64,000 bases of DNA from positions 62,001-126,000 of the forward strand of contig JANRIO010000004.1 of assembly GCA_033764875.1 (NCBI GenBank). Direction: 5' to 3'. Positions within the stretch are counted from its first letter, which is position 1; every line of letters begins with the position of its first letter. Under the pieces are notes generated by a model. It saw nothing but the letters and a program-made list of their open reading frames with translations, made no database searches and was not told the DNA's origin. The stretch is from AWTP1-13 sp033764875. Lineage in GTDB: Bacteria; Pseudomonadota; Alphaproteobacteria; Rhizobiales; Hyphomicrobiaceae. Positions 28,434 through 36,056 of the stretch are shown piece by piece. The translations under genes were made by a program, and so were the position numbers.

Positions 28434-29195
28434 ATGCTGTCTGTCCAAGACGTCGAGGTCATCTACCCCAACGGCTTCGCCGGCCTGCATCGGACCACCG
28501 TCGGCTTCGGCCGTGGCAAGTTCGCCGTGCTTCTGGGCACGTCCGGCGCCGGCAAGTCGACATTGCTGCGGACGCTGAACGGCCTCGTGCGACCGACGCG
28601 GGGCGACGTCATCGCCGAAGGGCACGGCTCGATCTTCTCAGGCCGCACCGCGCTGCGCCGGCATCGGCGGCGTACCGGCATGGTGTTCCAGCAGCACCAT
28701 CTGATCGGCCGGCTCACCGCGCTCGAAAATGTGCTGGTGGGGCGGCTTGCGGCGCACTCGACGTTGCGGTCGATGCTGCCGCTGCCGCGCAGGGATCGGA
28801 TCATCGCGCTCGAGGCGCTCGATCGGGTCGGGCTCGCAGATCGCGCGCTGCAGCGGGCGGACCAGCTTTCGGGCGGTCAGCAGCAGCGCGTGGGCATCGC
28901 AAGGGCCAAAGCCCAGCAACCGGAGATCATTCTCGCGGACGAGCCAGTGGCCAGCCTCGACCCCGAGACCGCAATCCAAGTGCTCGGCGATCTGCATCGG
29001 ATCTGCCGTGAGGACGGCATTACCGCAATCGTGAGCCTGCATCAGGTCGAGCTTGCCCGGCAATTCGCCGATCGCATCGTCGGGCTGGCACAGGGGCGCG
29101 TTGTTTTCGATGGCGGCCCCGACGAGCTCGGGTCGGCCGCTCTCGATACGATCTACAAGGCCGGGACGCCCAGGCTACTGGAAGCGGCCGAGTAG
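28434..29195 (+). CDS. ptxA: Phosphite/phosphonate ABC transporter ATPase
   Basis: 253-residue PhnC-type ATPase that powers import of phosphite or phosphonates. Walker A is GTSGAGKST (near residue 39), the Q-loop is in MVFQQHHLIGR, the ABC signature is LSGGQQQRVGIARA, Walker B is IILADEPVASLDP and the switch His is in VSLHQVE. It is first in a five-gene unit with binding protein, permease, phosphite dehydrogenase and LysR regulator, the order of the Pseudomonas stutzeri ptxABCDE operon. Sequence alone would permit a general phosphonate role; the neighbour ptxD argues for phosphite. Confidence 0.88.
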   Translation: MLSVQDVEVIYPNGFAGLHRTTVGFGRGKFAVLLGTSGAGKSTLLRTLNGLVRPTRGDVIAEGHGSIFSGRTALRRHRRRTGMVFQQHHLIGRLTALENVLVGRLAAHSTLRSMLPLPRRDRIIALEALDRVGLADRALQRADQLSGGQQQRVGIARAKAQQPEIILADEPVASLDPETAIQVLGDLHRICREDGITAIVSLHQVELARQFADRIVGLAQGRVVFDGGPDELGSAALDTIYKAGTPRLLEAAE

Positions 29196-29226
29196 AACCA
29201 CCAGAACCCAAGAGAGAGATCTCATC

Positions 29227-30093
29227 ATGAGGCGTCGTACTCTGTTGGCCACCGCGCTCGCGGTCGGCACGATGATGGTTGCCGGCCCGGCGCTGGCGGA
29301 CAAGACGAACCCGGACAAGCTGCGCGTCGCGCTGCTGCCCGACGAGAACGCATCCACCCTGATTCAGAACGCTCAGCCCTTAAAGAAGTATCTTGAGCAG
29401 ACGCTCAAGAAGGACATCGAGATCATCGTCACGACCGACTACTCCTCGATGATCGAAGCGATGCGCTTCGGCCGGATCGAGGTGGCCTACTTCGGCCCCT
29501 TCTCCTATGTGCTCGCGAAGTCCAAGGCGACGGAGATCGAGCCGTTCGCTGTCGGCGTCGAGAAGGGAAAGCCGAACTACCAGTCGATCCTGATTGCGAC
29601 CGCGAGCGGCCCCGTGAAGGAGCTCAAGGACATCAAGGGGCTCCCGTTCGCCTTCGGTGACCAGGCGTCGACGTCGAGCCATCTGGCTCCACGCGCGCAT
29701 CTGGCCAAGAACGGGCTGATCGGCGACACCGACTACAAGGTCGTGCATCTGGGCAAGCACGACGCAGTCGCCCGTGCCGTGGCCAACGGCCAGGTGCCGG
29801 CCGGGGCATTGTCCGAGCAGATCTATCGCTCGCTGATCGAGAGCAATAGGCTCGATGCCTCCAAGATCAGGCAACTTGCTTTGTCGGACAATATTCCGAA
29901 CTATCCGATGACGCTGCAGGGCTACCTGAAGCCCGAGCTCAAGGATGCCATCAAGAGGGCATTCCTCGAGTTGAAGGACCCCGCCATCCTGAAGCTGTTC
30001 CGGGTCGAGGGCCTCGCACCGGCGACCGACAAGGACTACGACGTGCTTCGCGACATGGCGAAGGTCCTGAATCTCGATATCGCCAAGCTGTGA
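29227..30093 (+). CDS. ptxB: Phosphite/phosphonate periplasmic binding protein
   Basis: 288-residue receptor of the PhnD/PtxB family. A Sec signal peptide (MRRRTLLATALAVGTMMVAG, cleaved after ALA) precedes the mature fold with LRVALLPDENASTLIQNAQP, TTDYSSMIEAMRFGRIEVAY and the FGPFSYVLA ligand region, then FGDQASTSSHLAPR. These match phosphonate-type receptors that bind the oxyanion with backbone and Ser/Tyr groups. GAGAGAG precedes the ATG at 29227. It lies between ATPase and permease genes of the same transporter. Confidence 0.88.
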   Translation: MRRRTLLATALAVGTMMVAGPALADKTNPDKLRVALLPDENASTLIQNAQPLKKYLEQTLKKDIEIIVTTDYSSMIEAMRFGRIEVAYFGPFSYVLAKSKATEIEPFAVGVEKGKPNYQSILIATASGPVKELKDIKGLPFAFGDQASTSSHLAPRAHLAKNGLIGDTDYKVVHLGKHDAVARAVANGQVPAGALSEQIYRSLIESNRLDASKIRQLALSDNIPNYPMTLQGYLKPELKDAIKRAFLELKDPAILKLFRVEGLAPATDKDYDVLRDMAKVLNLDIAKL

Positions 30094-30103
30094 GGCAATC
30101 CTG

Positions 30104-30904
30104 ATGGCATCGACCTCTTTCGATGCGATCCTCGCAGACGAGCGCCGCTCCGCCATGCGCGCAACGGCGCTCGTCGCAGTGATCGTGTGCGTTTGCCTGG
30201 TCTCCCTGTGGGGAACGGGCTTCTTCGACGCCAAGCGGTTCGGGGAAAGCGGGCCGGCCATTCAGCAATTGGCGTCAGAGATGGTGCCGCCGGACTTCGG
30301 CCGATGGAGGTCGTGGCTCAAGCCGCTGCTCGACACGCTCTTGATGTCGATCGCGGGAACGGCGCTCGCCGTCGTCTTCTCGCTCCCGCTGGCGTTGCTT
30401 GCCGCCCCCAACACCAGCCCGCATCCGACCATCTACTTCGCCGTGCGCACGGCGCTAGCGTTCTTGCGGTCCGTGCCGGAGATCATTCTGGGCGTGCTGT
30501 TCGTTGCGGCCGTCGGGTTCGGGGCCCTCCCCGGCGTCCTGGCGCTGGGCCTCCATTCGGTGGGCATGGTCGGAAAGTTCTACGCCGAGGCCATCGAGCA
30601 CGTCGATCCCAAACCGCTGGAGGCCGCGCGGGCTGCCGGAGCGACGCAAATGCAGGTGATCCTGCACGCCGTCCTGCCGCAGGTTCTGCCGCAGCTCACC
30701 GACGTCACGATCTACAGGTGGGAGTATCATTTCCGCGCCTCGACCGTGCTCGGCATCGTCGGTGCGGGGGGTATCGGATTTGAGCTGATGGCCGCGCTGC
30801 GCCTGCTCAACTACGATCAAGTCTCCGCAATCCTGCTCTCGATTCTGGCCTGTGTCGTGGTCGTCGACAGCATTGGTGCCCACCTCCGCGAGACCCTCAA
30901 GTAG
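30104..30904 (+). CDS. ptxC: Phosphite/phosphonate ABC transporter permease
   Basis: 266-residue PhnE-type permease with about six transmembrane helices. The cytoplasmic coupling loop EAARAAGATQMQVILHAVLP (near residue 168) is the EAA motif that docks the ATPase. The conserved STVLGIVGAGGIGFEL region lies near the C-terminal side. Its ribosome site GAGG overlaps the stop codon of the binding-protein gene, which suggests coupled translation. The partner genes upstream complete the importer. Confidence 0.9.
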   Translation: MASTSFDAILADERRSAMRATALVAVIVCVCLVSLWGTGFFDAKRFGESGPAIQQLASEMVPPDFGRWRSWLKPLLDTLLMSIAGTALAVVFSLPLALLAAPNTSPHPTIYFAVRTALAFLRSVPEIILGVLFVAAVGFGALPGVLALGLHSVGMVGKFYAEAIEHVDPKPLEAARAAGATQMQVILHAVLPQVLPQLTDVTIYRWEYHFRASTVLGIVGAGGIGFELMAALRLLNYDQVSAILLSILACVVVVDSIGAHLRETLK

Positions 30905-30922
30905 GACGAGCAGGCAATCGAC

Positions 30923-31933
30923 ATGGCGCTGAAAGACTTGCCTCTTGTCGTTCTGACGAACCGTACGTTTCCCGAGACGCGCGCGATGCTCGATCGCATC
31001 GCGCGCGTCGTCGCCAACGACGGCAACGAGCCCTGGCCTCGGGATGTTCTGCTCGAGCACTGCCGCCATGCGACCGGCATCATGGCCTTCATGCCGGATC
31101 GGATCGATGCCGACTTCCTCGAACGATGTCCCGAGCTGCAGGTGGTCGGCGCCGCCTTGAAGGGGTTCGACAACATCGATGTCGAGGCGGCGTCGGCGCG
31201 CGGTGTATGGGTGACAATCTGCAGCGACCTGCTCACCATACCGACGGCTGAGCTGGCCATCGGGCTGATGCTGGCGCTGGGTCGCAACATGCTGGCTGGC
31301 GACAACGAGATCCGGCGCTCCGGCTTCCACGGCTGGCGTCCCCGCCACTACGGAATCGGGCTCGACGGCGCGACGGTGGGCATCGTCGGTTTCGGCAAGG
31401 TGGGCCAGGCGATCGCGACACGGCTCAGCGGCTTCGACTGCCGTATTCTCGCCTACGACAGCACGCTGGACAGGGCACTGCCCGGCTTCAACGCGGCGGT
31501 CGCGGCGGCCCCCTTCGACGAACTATTGCGCGTGTCGGATTTCGTAGTGCTCGCGTTGCCGCTGCTGGCGTCGACGAAGCACATCATCGATTGTCGCGCC
31601 ATCGCGGCGATGAAGCCCGGGGCCCTGCTCGTAAATCCTGCCCGAGGCTCGCTGGTCGACGAGGCGGCCGTTGCCGATGCGATTGCGAGGGGCCATCTTC
31701 GCGGCTACGCCGCAGACGTCTTCGAATGCGAGGATTGGGCGCGCGACGATCGACCGGCTGCAATTGACGAACGCCTCCTCGCCGACCGCGCCGCTACGGT
31801 GCTGACGCCACATCTCGGCTCGGCGGTGGTCGATGTGCGGCGCGCGATCGAGGCTTCGGCGGCGCGCAGCATCGCCGAGGTGCTGCAAGGCCATGCGCCG
31901 AGCAACGCCATCAACACGCTGCACCGCCTCTGA
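30923..31933 (+). CDS. ptxD: Phosphite dehydrogenase
   Basis: 336-residue NAD-dependent enzyme oxidising phosphite to phosphate, the same length as P. stutzeri PtxD. Diagnostic blocks are AFMPDRIDADFLERCPEL, ALKGFDNIDV (Lys80), FHGWRP...Y (Trp138, Tyr143), GFGKVG (156-161, dinucleotide loop), LVNPARGS (Arg241), YAADVFECEDWARDDRP (Glu270) and LTPHLGSAV (His297). They align with the catalytic and substrate residues of PtxD rather than with other D-2-hydroxyacid dehydrogenases. An Asp after LAY (residue 179), at the end of the second strand, favours NAD. Located 18 bases after the permease gene and before a LysR regulator. Confidence 0.92.
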   Translation: MALKDLPLVVLTNRTFPETRAMLDRIARVVANDGNEPWPRDVLLEHCRHATGIMAFMPDRIDADFLERCPELQVVGAALKGFDNIDVEAASARGVWVTICSDLLTIPTAELAIGLMLALGRNMLAGDNEIRRSGFHGWRPRHYGIGLDGATVGIVGFGKVGQAIATRLSGFDCRILAYDSTLDRALPGFNAAVAAAPFDELLRVSDFVVLALPLLASTKHIIDCRAIAAMKPGALLVNPARGSLVDEAAVADAIARGHLRGYAADVFECEDWARDDRPAAIDERLLADRAATVLTPHLGSAVVDVRRAIEASAARSIAEVLQGHAPSNAINTLHRL

Positions 31934-31966
31934 CGCGCGACCTCGAGTGGAGAATTCCTCCCAGAG

Positions 31967-32827
31967 ATGCTCAATCTCGCTCACGTCCGCAGCTTTCTTG
32001 TCGTCGTCGACACGAGGGGCATTCGCGCCGCCGCCAAGACGCTCGAGCTGTCACCCTCGACGGTCGTCGAGCACGTAAAGCAGCTTGAGGAGCACTTGGC
32101 GGCCCCGCTGCTGCTGCGCGAGAACAGGGCGGTGAAGCCGACGCAATACGGAATGAGGTTTCTACCCTATGCACGCGCCCTGGTCGGCACCGCCTTGCGC
32201 GCCCGAGAGCTGATCCATGAGCCGGTACTGCGTGTGGCGGCGGCAAGCAATATCGGGGTGTACCTGTTGCAGCCCCCCATCACAGCATTTCGGCGCAGGA
32301 TCGGCATCGAGGTCGAGATGTGGATCGGCCCCAATCCCGAGGTCGCCGAGCGGTTGGAGCGCGGCGAGGCGGATGTTGCCGCAATGGAGTGGTGGGACAA
32401 TCGTGCAGGGTTCGCAGCAACGACATGGAAGCTCGAGCCGCTCGTCGTCATCGTGTCGCCTGACCACCGATGGGCGCGCCTGGAGACCATTCCTCCAAAG
32501 GAGCTCCTCAACGAGACGTTGCTGGGCGGCGAGACCGGCAGCGGAACAGGGCGCGTTCTGAAGGAGCAGTTGGGAGAGGTCGCCGACCGCCTGCGGATAC
32601 GATCCGGATTCGGCAGCACGGAGGCCGTAAAGAGGGCAGTCCAAGCCGGGGCAGGCGCGTCGATCGTGATGCGATCGTCGGTCGCCGACGAAGTGGACAA
32701 TGGTCGGCTGGTGGCAAGGCTGATCGAAGGGGCGCCGCTGGTGAAGGATCTCAAGCTCGTTCTGCCGGATCAATTGCCGTCCGATTCTCCATCGGCCCTT
32801 CTTGTCCGAGCCTTGACCATCGACTGA
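31967..32827 (+). CDS. ptxE: LysR regulator of the phosphite operon
   Basis: 286-residue LysR-type regulator. The helix-turn-helix LAHVRSFLVVVDTRGIRAAA then KTLELSPSTVVEHVKQLEEH occupies residues about 4-43, followed by an effector domain (LRVAAASNIGVYLLQPP...). Last gene of the ptxABCDE order; ptxE of P. stutzeri is also a LysR gene next to ptxD. It starts 33 bases after ptxD and is co-directional, so it may be autoregulated with the operon. The effector (phosphite or phosphate status) is inferred only. Confidence 0.85.
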   Translation: MLNLAHVRSFLVVVDTRGIRAAAKTLELSPSTVVEHVKQLEEHLAAPLLLRENRAVKPTQYGMRFLPYARALVGTALRARELIHEPVLRVAAASNIGVYLLQPPITAFRRRIGIEVEMWIGPNPEVAERLERGEADVAAMEWWDNRAGFAATTWKLEPLVVIVSPDHRWARLETIPPKELLNETLLGGETGSGTGRVLKEQLGEVADRLRIRSGFGSTEAVKRAVQAGAGASIVMRSSVADEVDNGRLVARLIEGAPLVKDLKLVLPDQLPSDSPSALLVRALTID

Positions 32828-32841
32828 GCGCGATAGCCGTG

Positions 32842-33210
32842 TCAGCGGTCCGATGCCCGTGCCGCCCTCGCGTCGACGTCATCGCTCGGCGCGCCGTGCT
32901 CCAGCCAGACGGCGAAGGAGGGCATCTGGTGCGCGAGGTGCCATTCGTCGAGCACCGCGACAGCGATCGCGCGCACGGCACCGGGGGCGCTGCTGGCTTC
33001 GACGTGCTCGAGCAGCCAATGCTCGAAGGCGTCCGGCTCTGGGTCAGCGCGCGCCGCCCGCTCGAGCAGCTCGCGCCGCAGGGTGAGGCCTATGGAATCG
33101 GGGGTCTGGTTGCGCTTGCGGGCGCGGCTGCGGCCCTCGGACGCGTTCAGCGTGGCCAGCAGGGCGCTGCACACGCGTGCCGGGCGCAGCGTGACGGCCG
33201 GTGCGGTCAT
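32842..33210 (-). CDS. Hypothetical protein at the end of the formate dehydrogenase operon
   Basis: 122-residue soluble protein starting MTAPAVTLRPARVCSALLAT. Its ATG overlaps the fdhE stop (ATGA), so it is translated with fdhE and very likely belongs to the operon. No cofactor motif is seen; the middle (DPEPDAFEHWLLEHVEASSA) and end (VLDEWHLAHQMPSFAVWLEH) look helical. I do not recognise a family. Because it ends the operon after a maturation factor, a role in assembly or a small accessory subunit is possible. It converges on ptxE with only 14 bases between stops. Confidence 0.65.
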   Translation of the reverse strand: MTAPAVTLRPARVCSALLATLNASEGRSRARKRNQTPDSIGLTLRRELLERAARADPEPDAFEHWLLEHVEASSAPGAVRAIAVAVLDEWHLAHQMPSFAVWLEHGAPSDDVDARAARASDR

Positions 33211-34124
33211 GTCCACCACCGTTTCGGCGCCGCAGCAGGCGCAGGGCGGGTGGCGGCAGCCAGCGATGCGCGCAGAGCGACGCCGTGGGCCTGCGGCCGA
33301 AGGAAGCCGCGCTCGAGCGCGGCCAGATCGAATTCTACGCTGGCCAGGTCTGTCACCAGGATCTCCTCGGCCGGCGTGGGCTGCAGCGTGACGAACGATT
33401 TGAGATAGCCCGAGCAGACGCGGCAAACCTCGACCGCCCAGCGTGCGGCCTTGTCGTCCACGACCAGAGTGCCGAGCGCGTCGTGATCGGTGGTGGCGCA
33501 GTAGGTGCAGGCCAGCACCGGCATGGGCCAGCCGGCTCCGCAGCAGCCGCAGCGCAGGTTGCGTGCGCGCTCGATGCCGCGTACCTCGGCGAAGGCGGGC
33601 CACGCGCCGCATACCGGGCAGAAGCCCTGCGACCAGGCGGCGCGCGGGCTGGCCGTCCAGCCCCTTGCGCAGGCGTGCAGGTAGGGCATGGGCAGCAGAT
33701 GGACCAGAGCGCGCCAGCCGTCGGGCGCCGCGCCAGCACGCGCGGCCTGCCGGTCCAGCGCCGCGTCGTCGCCATTGACCGCCGCCAGAAACACCGCCAG
33801 GGCCTCGTCTGCCGCGGTTGCGGGCACGCGCTTGCCAGGGCCCGCCAGCCCGATCAGGCGATGGGCGCGGGCCGCGGCGGTCAGCCGGTCGAGCAGGTCC
33901 GCGACGGCTGAGCCATGGGGCCGCAGCGCCGCACCGGCCAGCCGGGGCGTCATACCGGTGCCCTCCACCGTCCGGGGCGGGTGGGCGTCCCAGTCGGGAT
34001 TGGACAGTTCGGCGGTCATCTCGCGCAGCACGGACAGCCAGGGCACCCACTCGGGACGCGTGGCGGCCAGTGCGTCGAGCCGTCCGACGGCGCTCGGCGC
34101 CGGCTTGGGGAGCACGGTACTCAT
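33207..34124 (-). CDS. fdhE: Formate dehydrogenase maturation protein FdhE
   Basis: 305-residue cytoplasmic accessory protein needed for active respiratory formate dehydrogenases. The central region carries four Cys pairs: FCPVCGAWP, RCGCCGAGW, CTYCATTDHDALG and CRVCSGYLKS, the rubredoxin-like metal sites of FdhE. Length matches the family. The start ATG overlaps the stop of the lipoprotein gene (ATGA) and its stop overlaps the next start (ATGA), so it lies in a tightly coupled chain downstream of the three structural genes. Confidence 0.92.
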   Translation of the reverse strand: MSTVLPKPAPSAVGRLDALAATRPEWVPWLSVLREMTAELSNPDWDAHPPRTVEGTGMTPRLAGAALRPHGSAVADLLDRLTAAARAHRLIGLAGPGKRVPATAADEALAVFLAAVNGDDAALDRQAARAGAAPDGWRALVHLLPMPYLHACARGWTASPRAAWSQGFCPVCGAWPAFAEVRGIERARNLRCGCCGAGWPMPVLACTYCATTDHDALGTLVVDDKAARWAVEVCRVCSGYLKSFVTLQPTPAEEILVTDLASVEFDLAALERGFLRPQAHGVALRASLAAATRPAPAAAPKRWWT

Positions 34125-34345
34125 CGCTGGCCGTATCCAACCGCCTGGCTTGCCGTGTCCAGGGCAGGCGGCTTGCCAAACACCAGGCGCGGCGTGCCGT
34201 GGAAGGGGCGCGAGCCCTCGTGCATGCGCACGACGGCGGGACGATTGCCGGTGTCGCCGCCAGCGCCGCCGCCGCGGATGCGGCTGGCTTCAGGACTGGT
34301 GCAGGCGCCGAGGACGAGCGCGAGCAGGAGTGGCAGCAGCCTCAT
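34121..34345 (-). CDS. Small lipoprotein within the formate dehydrogenase operon
   Basis: 74-residue protein with a lipoprotein signal: MRLLPLLLALVLGAC, where LGAC is the lipobox and Cys15 the modified residue. The mature part is short, Gly/Arg-rich and unstructured-looking (SPEASRIRGGGAGGDTGNRP) with no known domain. Both ends overlap neighbours by ATGA (NrfD-type subunit upstream, fdhE downstream), which makes a real gene likely despite its size. It might anchor or tether the periplasmic dehydrogenase; that is inference. Confidence 0.7.
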   Translation of the reverse strand: MRLLPLLLALVLGACTSPEASRIRGGGAGGDTGNRPAVVRMHEGSRPFHGTPRLVFGKPPALDTASQAVGYGQR

Positions 34346-35244
34346 GGCGCGATCGCCTCCGGCACGAACACGATGGCGGTGCGCACGATGGCGCCGCCGG
34401 CCAGGACCAAGGCCGCAGCGGCGGGCCCGCTCCCCAGTCCCCAGCCGGTGCGCCAGAACGCCGCCAGCAGCGGCAAGACGGTGCCGATGGCGATGCCGAT
34501 GGCCAGCACCGCACCCCAGACGTTGAGCCAGCCGCTCGCTGCAGGGCCCAGTGTGATGAACAGCGCAGCCCATACGAGGACCTGCGCCGCCAGCAGCCAC
34601 ACCCAGATGCGCTGCAACGCCGGCACGGACGGGCTCTGCCAGCGCAGCCCGCGGGCGGCCAGCGACAGCAGCGCCGCCGCCATGGCGACGGCAGACACGA
34701 TGAACAGCAGGCCGAACAGCGGCGTGTCGGACCAGATGGGCCGGTTCAGCACCGATAGCATGACGCCGGTGTAGCCGGTGACATGCAGCGCCACGAGCGC
34801 GCCGGGCACCGCGACGAACGCGCCCAGCGCGCCGGGCGGCCGCAGGCGCCGCGCGAGGCGCCACTGCGGTCGATGGTGCTCGGCAAACGCCGCCAAGAAC
34901 GACAGCACGGCGAAGACGCCGAGCAGCAGCACCGACCAGGCGCCAGTGGACATCGGCACCCACCATTTGAATATCGGCTGCAGCGTGTGGTTCTCGACGA
35001 GAAGATGCCAGAAGCGGTCGGGCCGCGACAGGTCGACGATCAGCACGATGCCGATTACCGCCATCAACGGCAGCGTGATGTAGTAGCCCAAACGCGCCAG
35101 GCGGCGATCATGCCCGGTGAGGTCGATGATGGCCGAGAGAAAGTAGGTGCCGCCAGCCAGCGCGCCGAGGATGAAGTGCATGACGATCAGCACGTGCCAG
35201 TGCGGCGAGGCGGTGAACCAGGTGCTGCTGGGTGCGTCGATCAT
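34342..35244 (-). CDS. NrfD/PsrC-type membrane subunit of formate dehydrogenase
   Basis: 300-residue integral membrane protein with eight or more hydrophobic helices, of the NrfD/PsrC quinone-reactive family. Features are WHVLIVMHFILGALAGGTYF near the start, VDLSRPDRFWHLL, and KWWVPMSTGAWSVLLLGVFA. It replaces the diheme cytochrome b subunit (FdnI) used by E. coli formate dehydrogenase-N. It should pass electrons from the ferredoxin-like subunit to quinone. Start overlaps the stop of the 4Fe-4S subunit gene (ATGA), and its own stop overlaps the lipoprotein start. Confidence 0.9.
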   Translation of the reverse strand: MIDAPSSTWFTASPHWHVLIVMHFILGALAGGTYFLSAIIDLTGHDRRLARLGYYITLPLMAVIGIVLIVDLSRPDRFWHLLVENHTLQPIFKWWVPMSTGAWSVLLLGVFAVLSFLAAFAEHHRPQWRLARRLRPPGALGAFVAVPGALVALHVTGYTGVMLSVLNRPIWSDTPLFGLLFIVSAVAMAAALLSLAARGLRWQSPSVPALQRIWVWLLAAQVLVWAALFITLGPAASGWLNVWGAVLAIGIAIGTVLPLLAAFWRTGWGLGSGPAAAALVLAGGAIVRTAIVFVPEAIAP

Positions 35245-36047
35245 GACCGGTCACCGTCTGGCCGATGGGCCTCGCCCGCCCGCCGGTCGCGGAAGCTGAG
35301 CAGGCTGACCAAGCCGACGACCAGTGCGCCCAGCATCGTCAGCAGCGTGCCGGGAACGAGCTGGCGGCTGGGCATCTTGGGGTCGGGCGGCAGCCCGTAT
35401 ACCTCGGGCTTGTCCACCAACAGGAAGAACGCGTTGAGCCCGCCGAGCATCTTGTCGTCGGCCCCGTAGAGCGCGGCGCGATGCTCGCCGGCTGCGTGCA
35501 GCTGGACCACGCGGCGGCCTGCGCGCTCTTTCAGCTCGCGCACCGGGCCGAACGTGATCGAGTCGGTCGGACAGGCCTGCGAGCACGCCGGCTCCATGCC
35601 GGCCTGCAGGCGGTCGTAGCACAGCGTGCACTTCTGGGCGGTGTTCGACACCGGGTTGATGTCGATCACGCCGAAAGGGCATGCCGCGAGGCAGGCCTTG
35701 CAGCCGTTGCAGGCGTCGGACTGGATGACCACGGTGTCGAACTCGGTGCGGATTATGGCACCCGTCGGGCACACCTCGAGGCAGCCGGCCCGCACGCAGT
35801 GCTTGCACACGTCGCTGAGCATGGTCCAGCGGCCGTCGCGGCGGTCCTCGTCGAACTGCTCGACGAACTTGACGTGCCGCCAATGGGTGCCGTCGAGCTT
35901 GCGCGTGTTGTCGTAGCTGTCACCCGACATCGTGCGGCGCTCGTCGTCCAGCGCGGGCAACTGGTTCCACTGCTTGCACGCCACCTCGCAGGCCTTGCAG
36001 CCGATGCAGACGGTCGGGTCGGTGAAGAAGCCCATCGGCTCGGCCAT
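35241..36047 (-). CDS. fdnH: Formate dehydrogenase 4Fe-4S subunit
   Basis: 268-residue electron-transfer subunit with Cys sets for four 4Fe-4S clusters: CIGCKACEVACKQWN near residue 14, CKHCVRAGCLEVCP, CNGCKACLAACPFGVI and CTLCYDRLQAGMEPACSQACP. A single transmembrane helix close to the C terminus (about 233-252) anchors it. It carries electrons from the catalytic subunit to the NrfD-type subunit. AGGAG of its ribosome site overlaps the stop of the catalytic gene nine bases before. Confidence 0.93.
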   Translation of the reverse strand: MAEPMGFFTDPTVCIGCKACEVACKQWNQLPALDDERRTMSGDSYDNTRKLDGTHWRHVKFVEQFDEDRRDGRWTMLSDVCKHCVRAGCLEVCPTGAIIRTEFDTVVIQSDACNGCKACLAACPFGVIDINPVSNTAQKCTLCYDRLQAGMEPACSQACPTDSITFGPVRELKERAGRRVVQLHAAGEHRAALYGADDKMLGGLNAFFLLVDKPEVYGLPPDPKMPSRQLVPGTLLTMLGALVVGLVSLLSFRDRRAGEAHRPDGDRS

Positions 36048-36056
36048 GCTCAGCTC

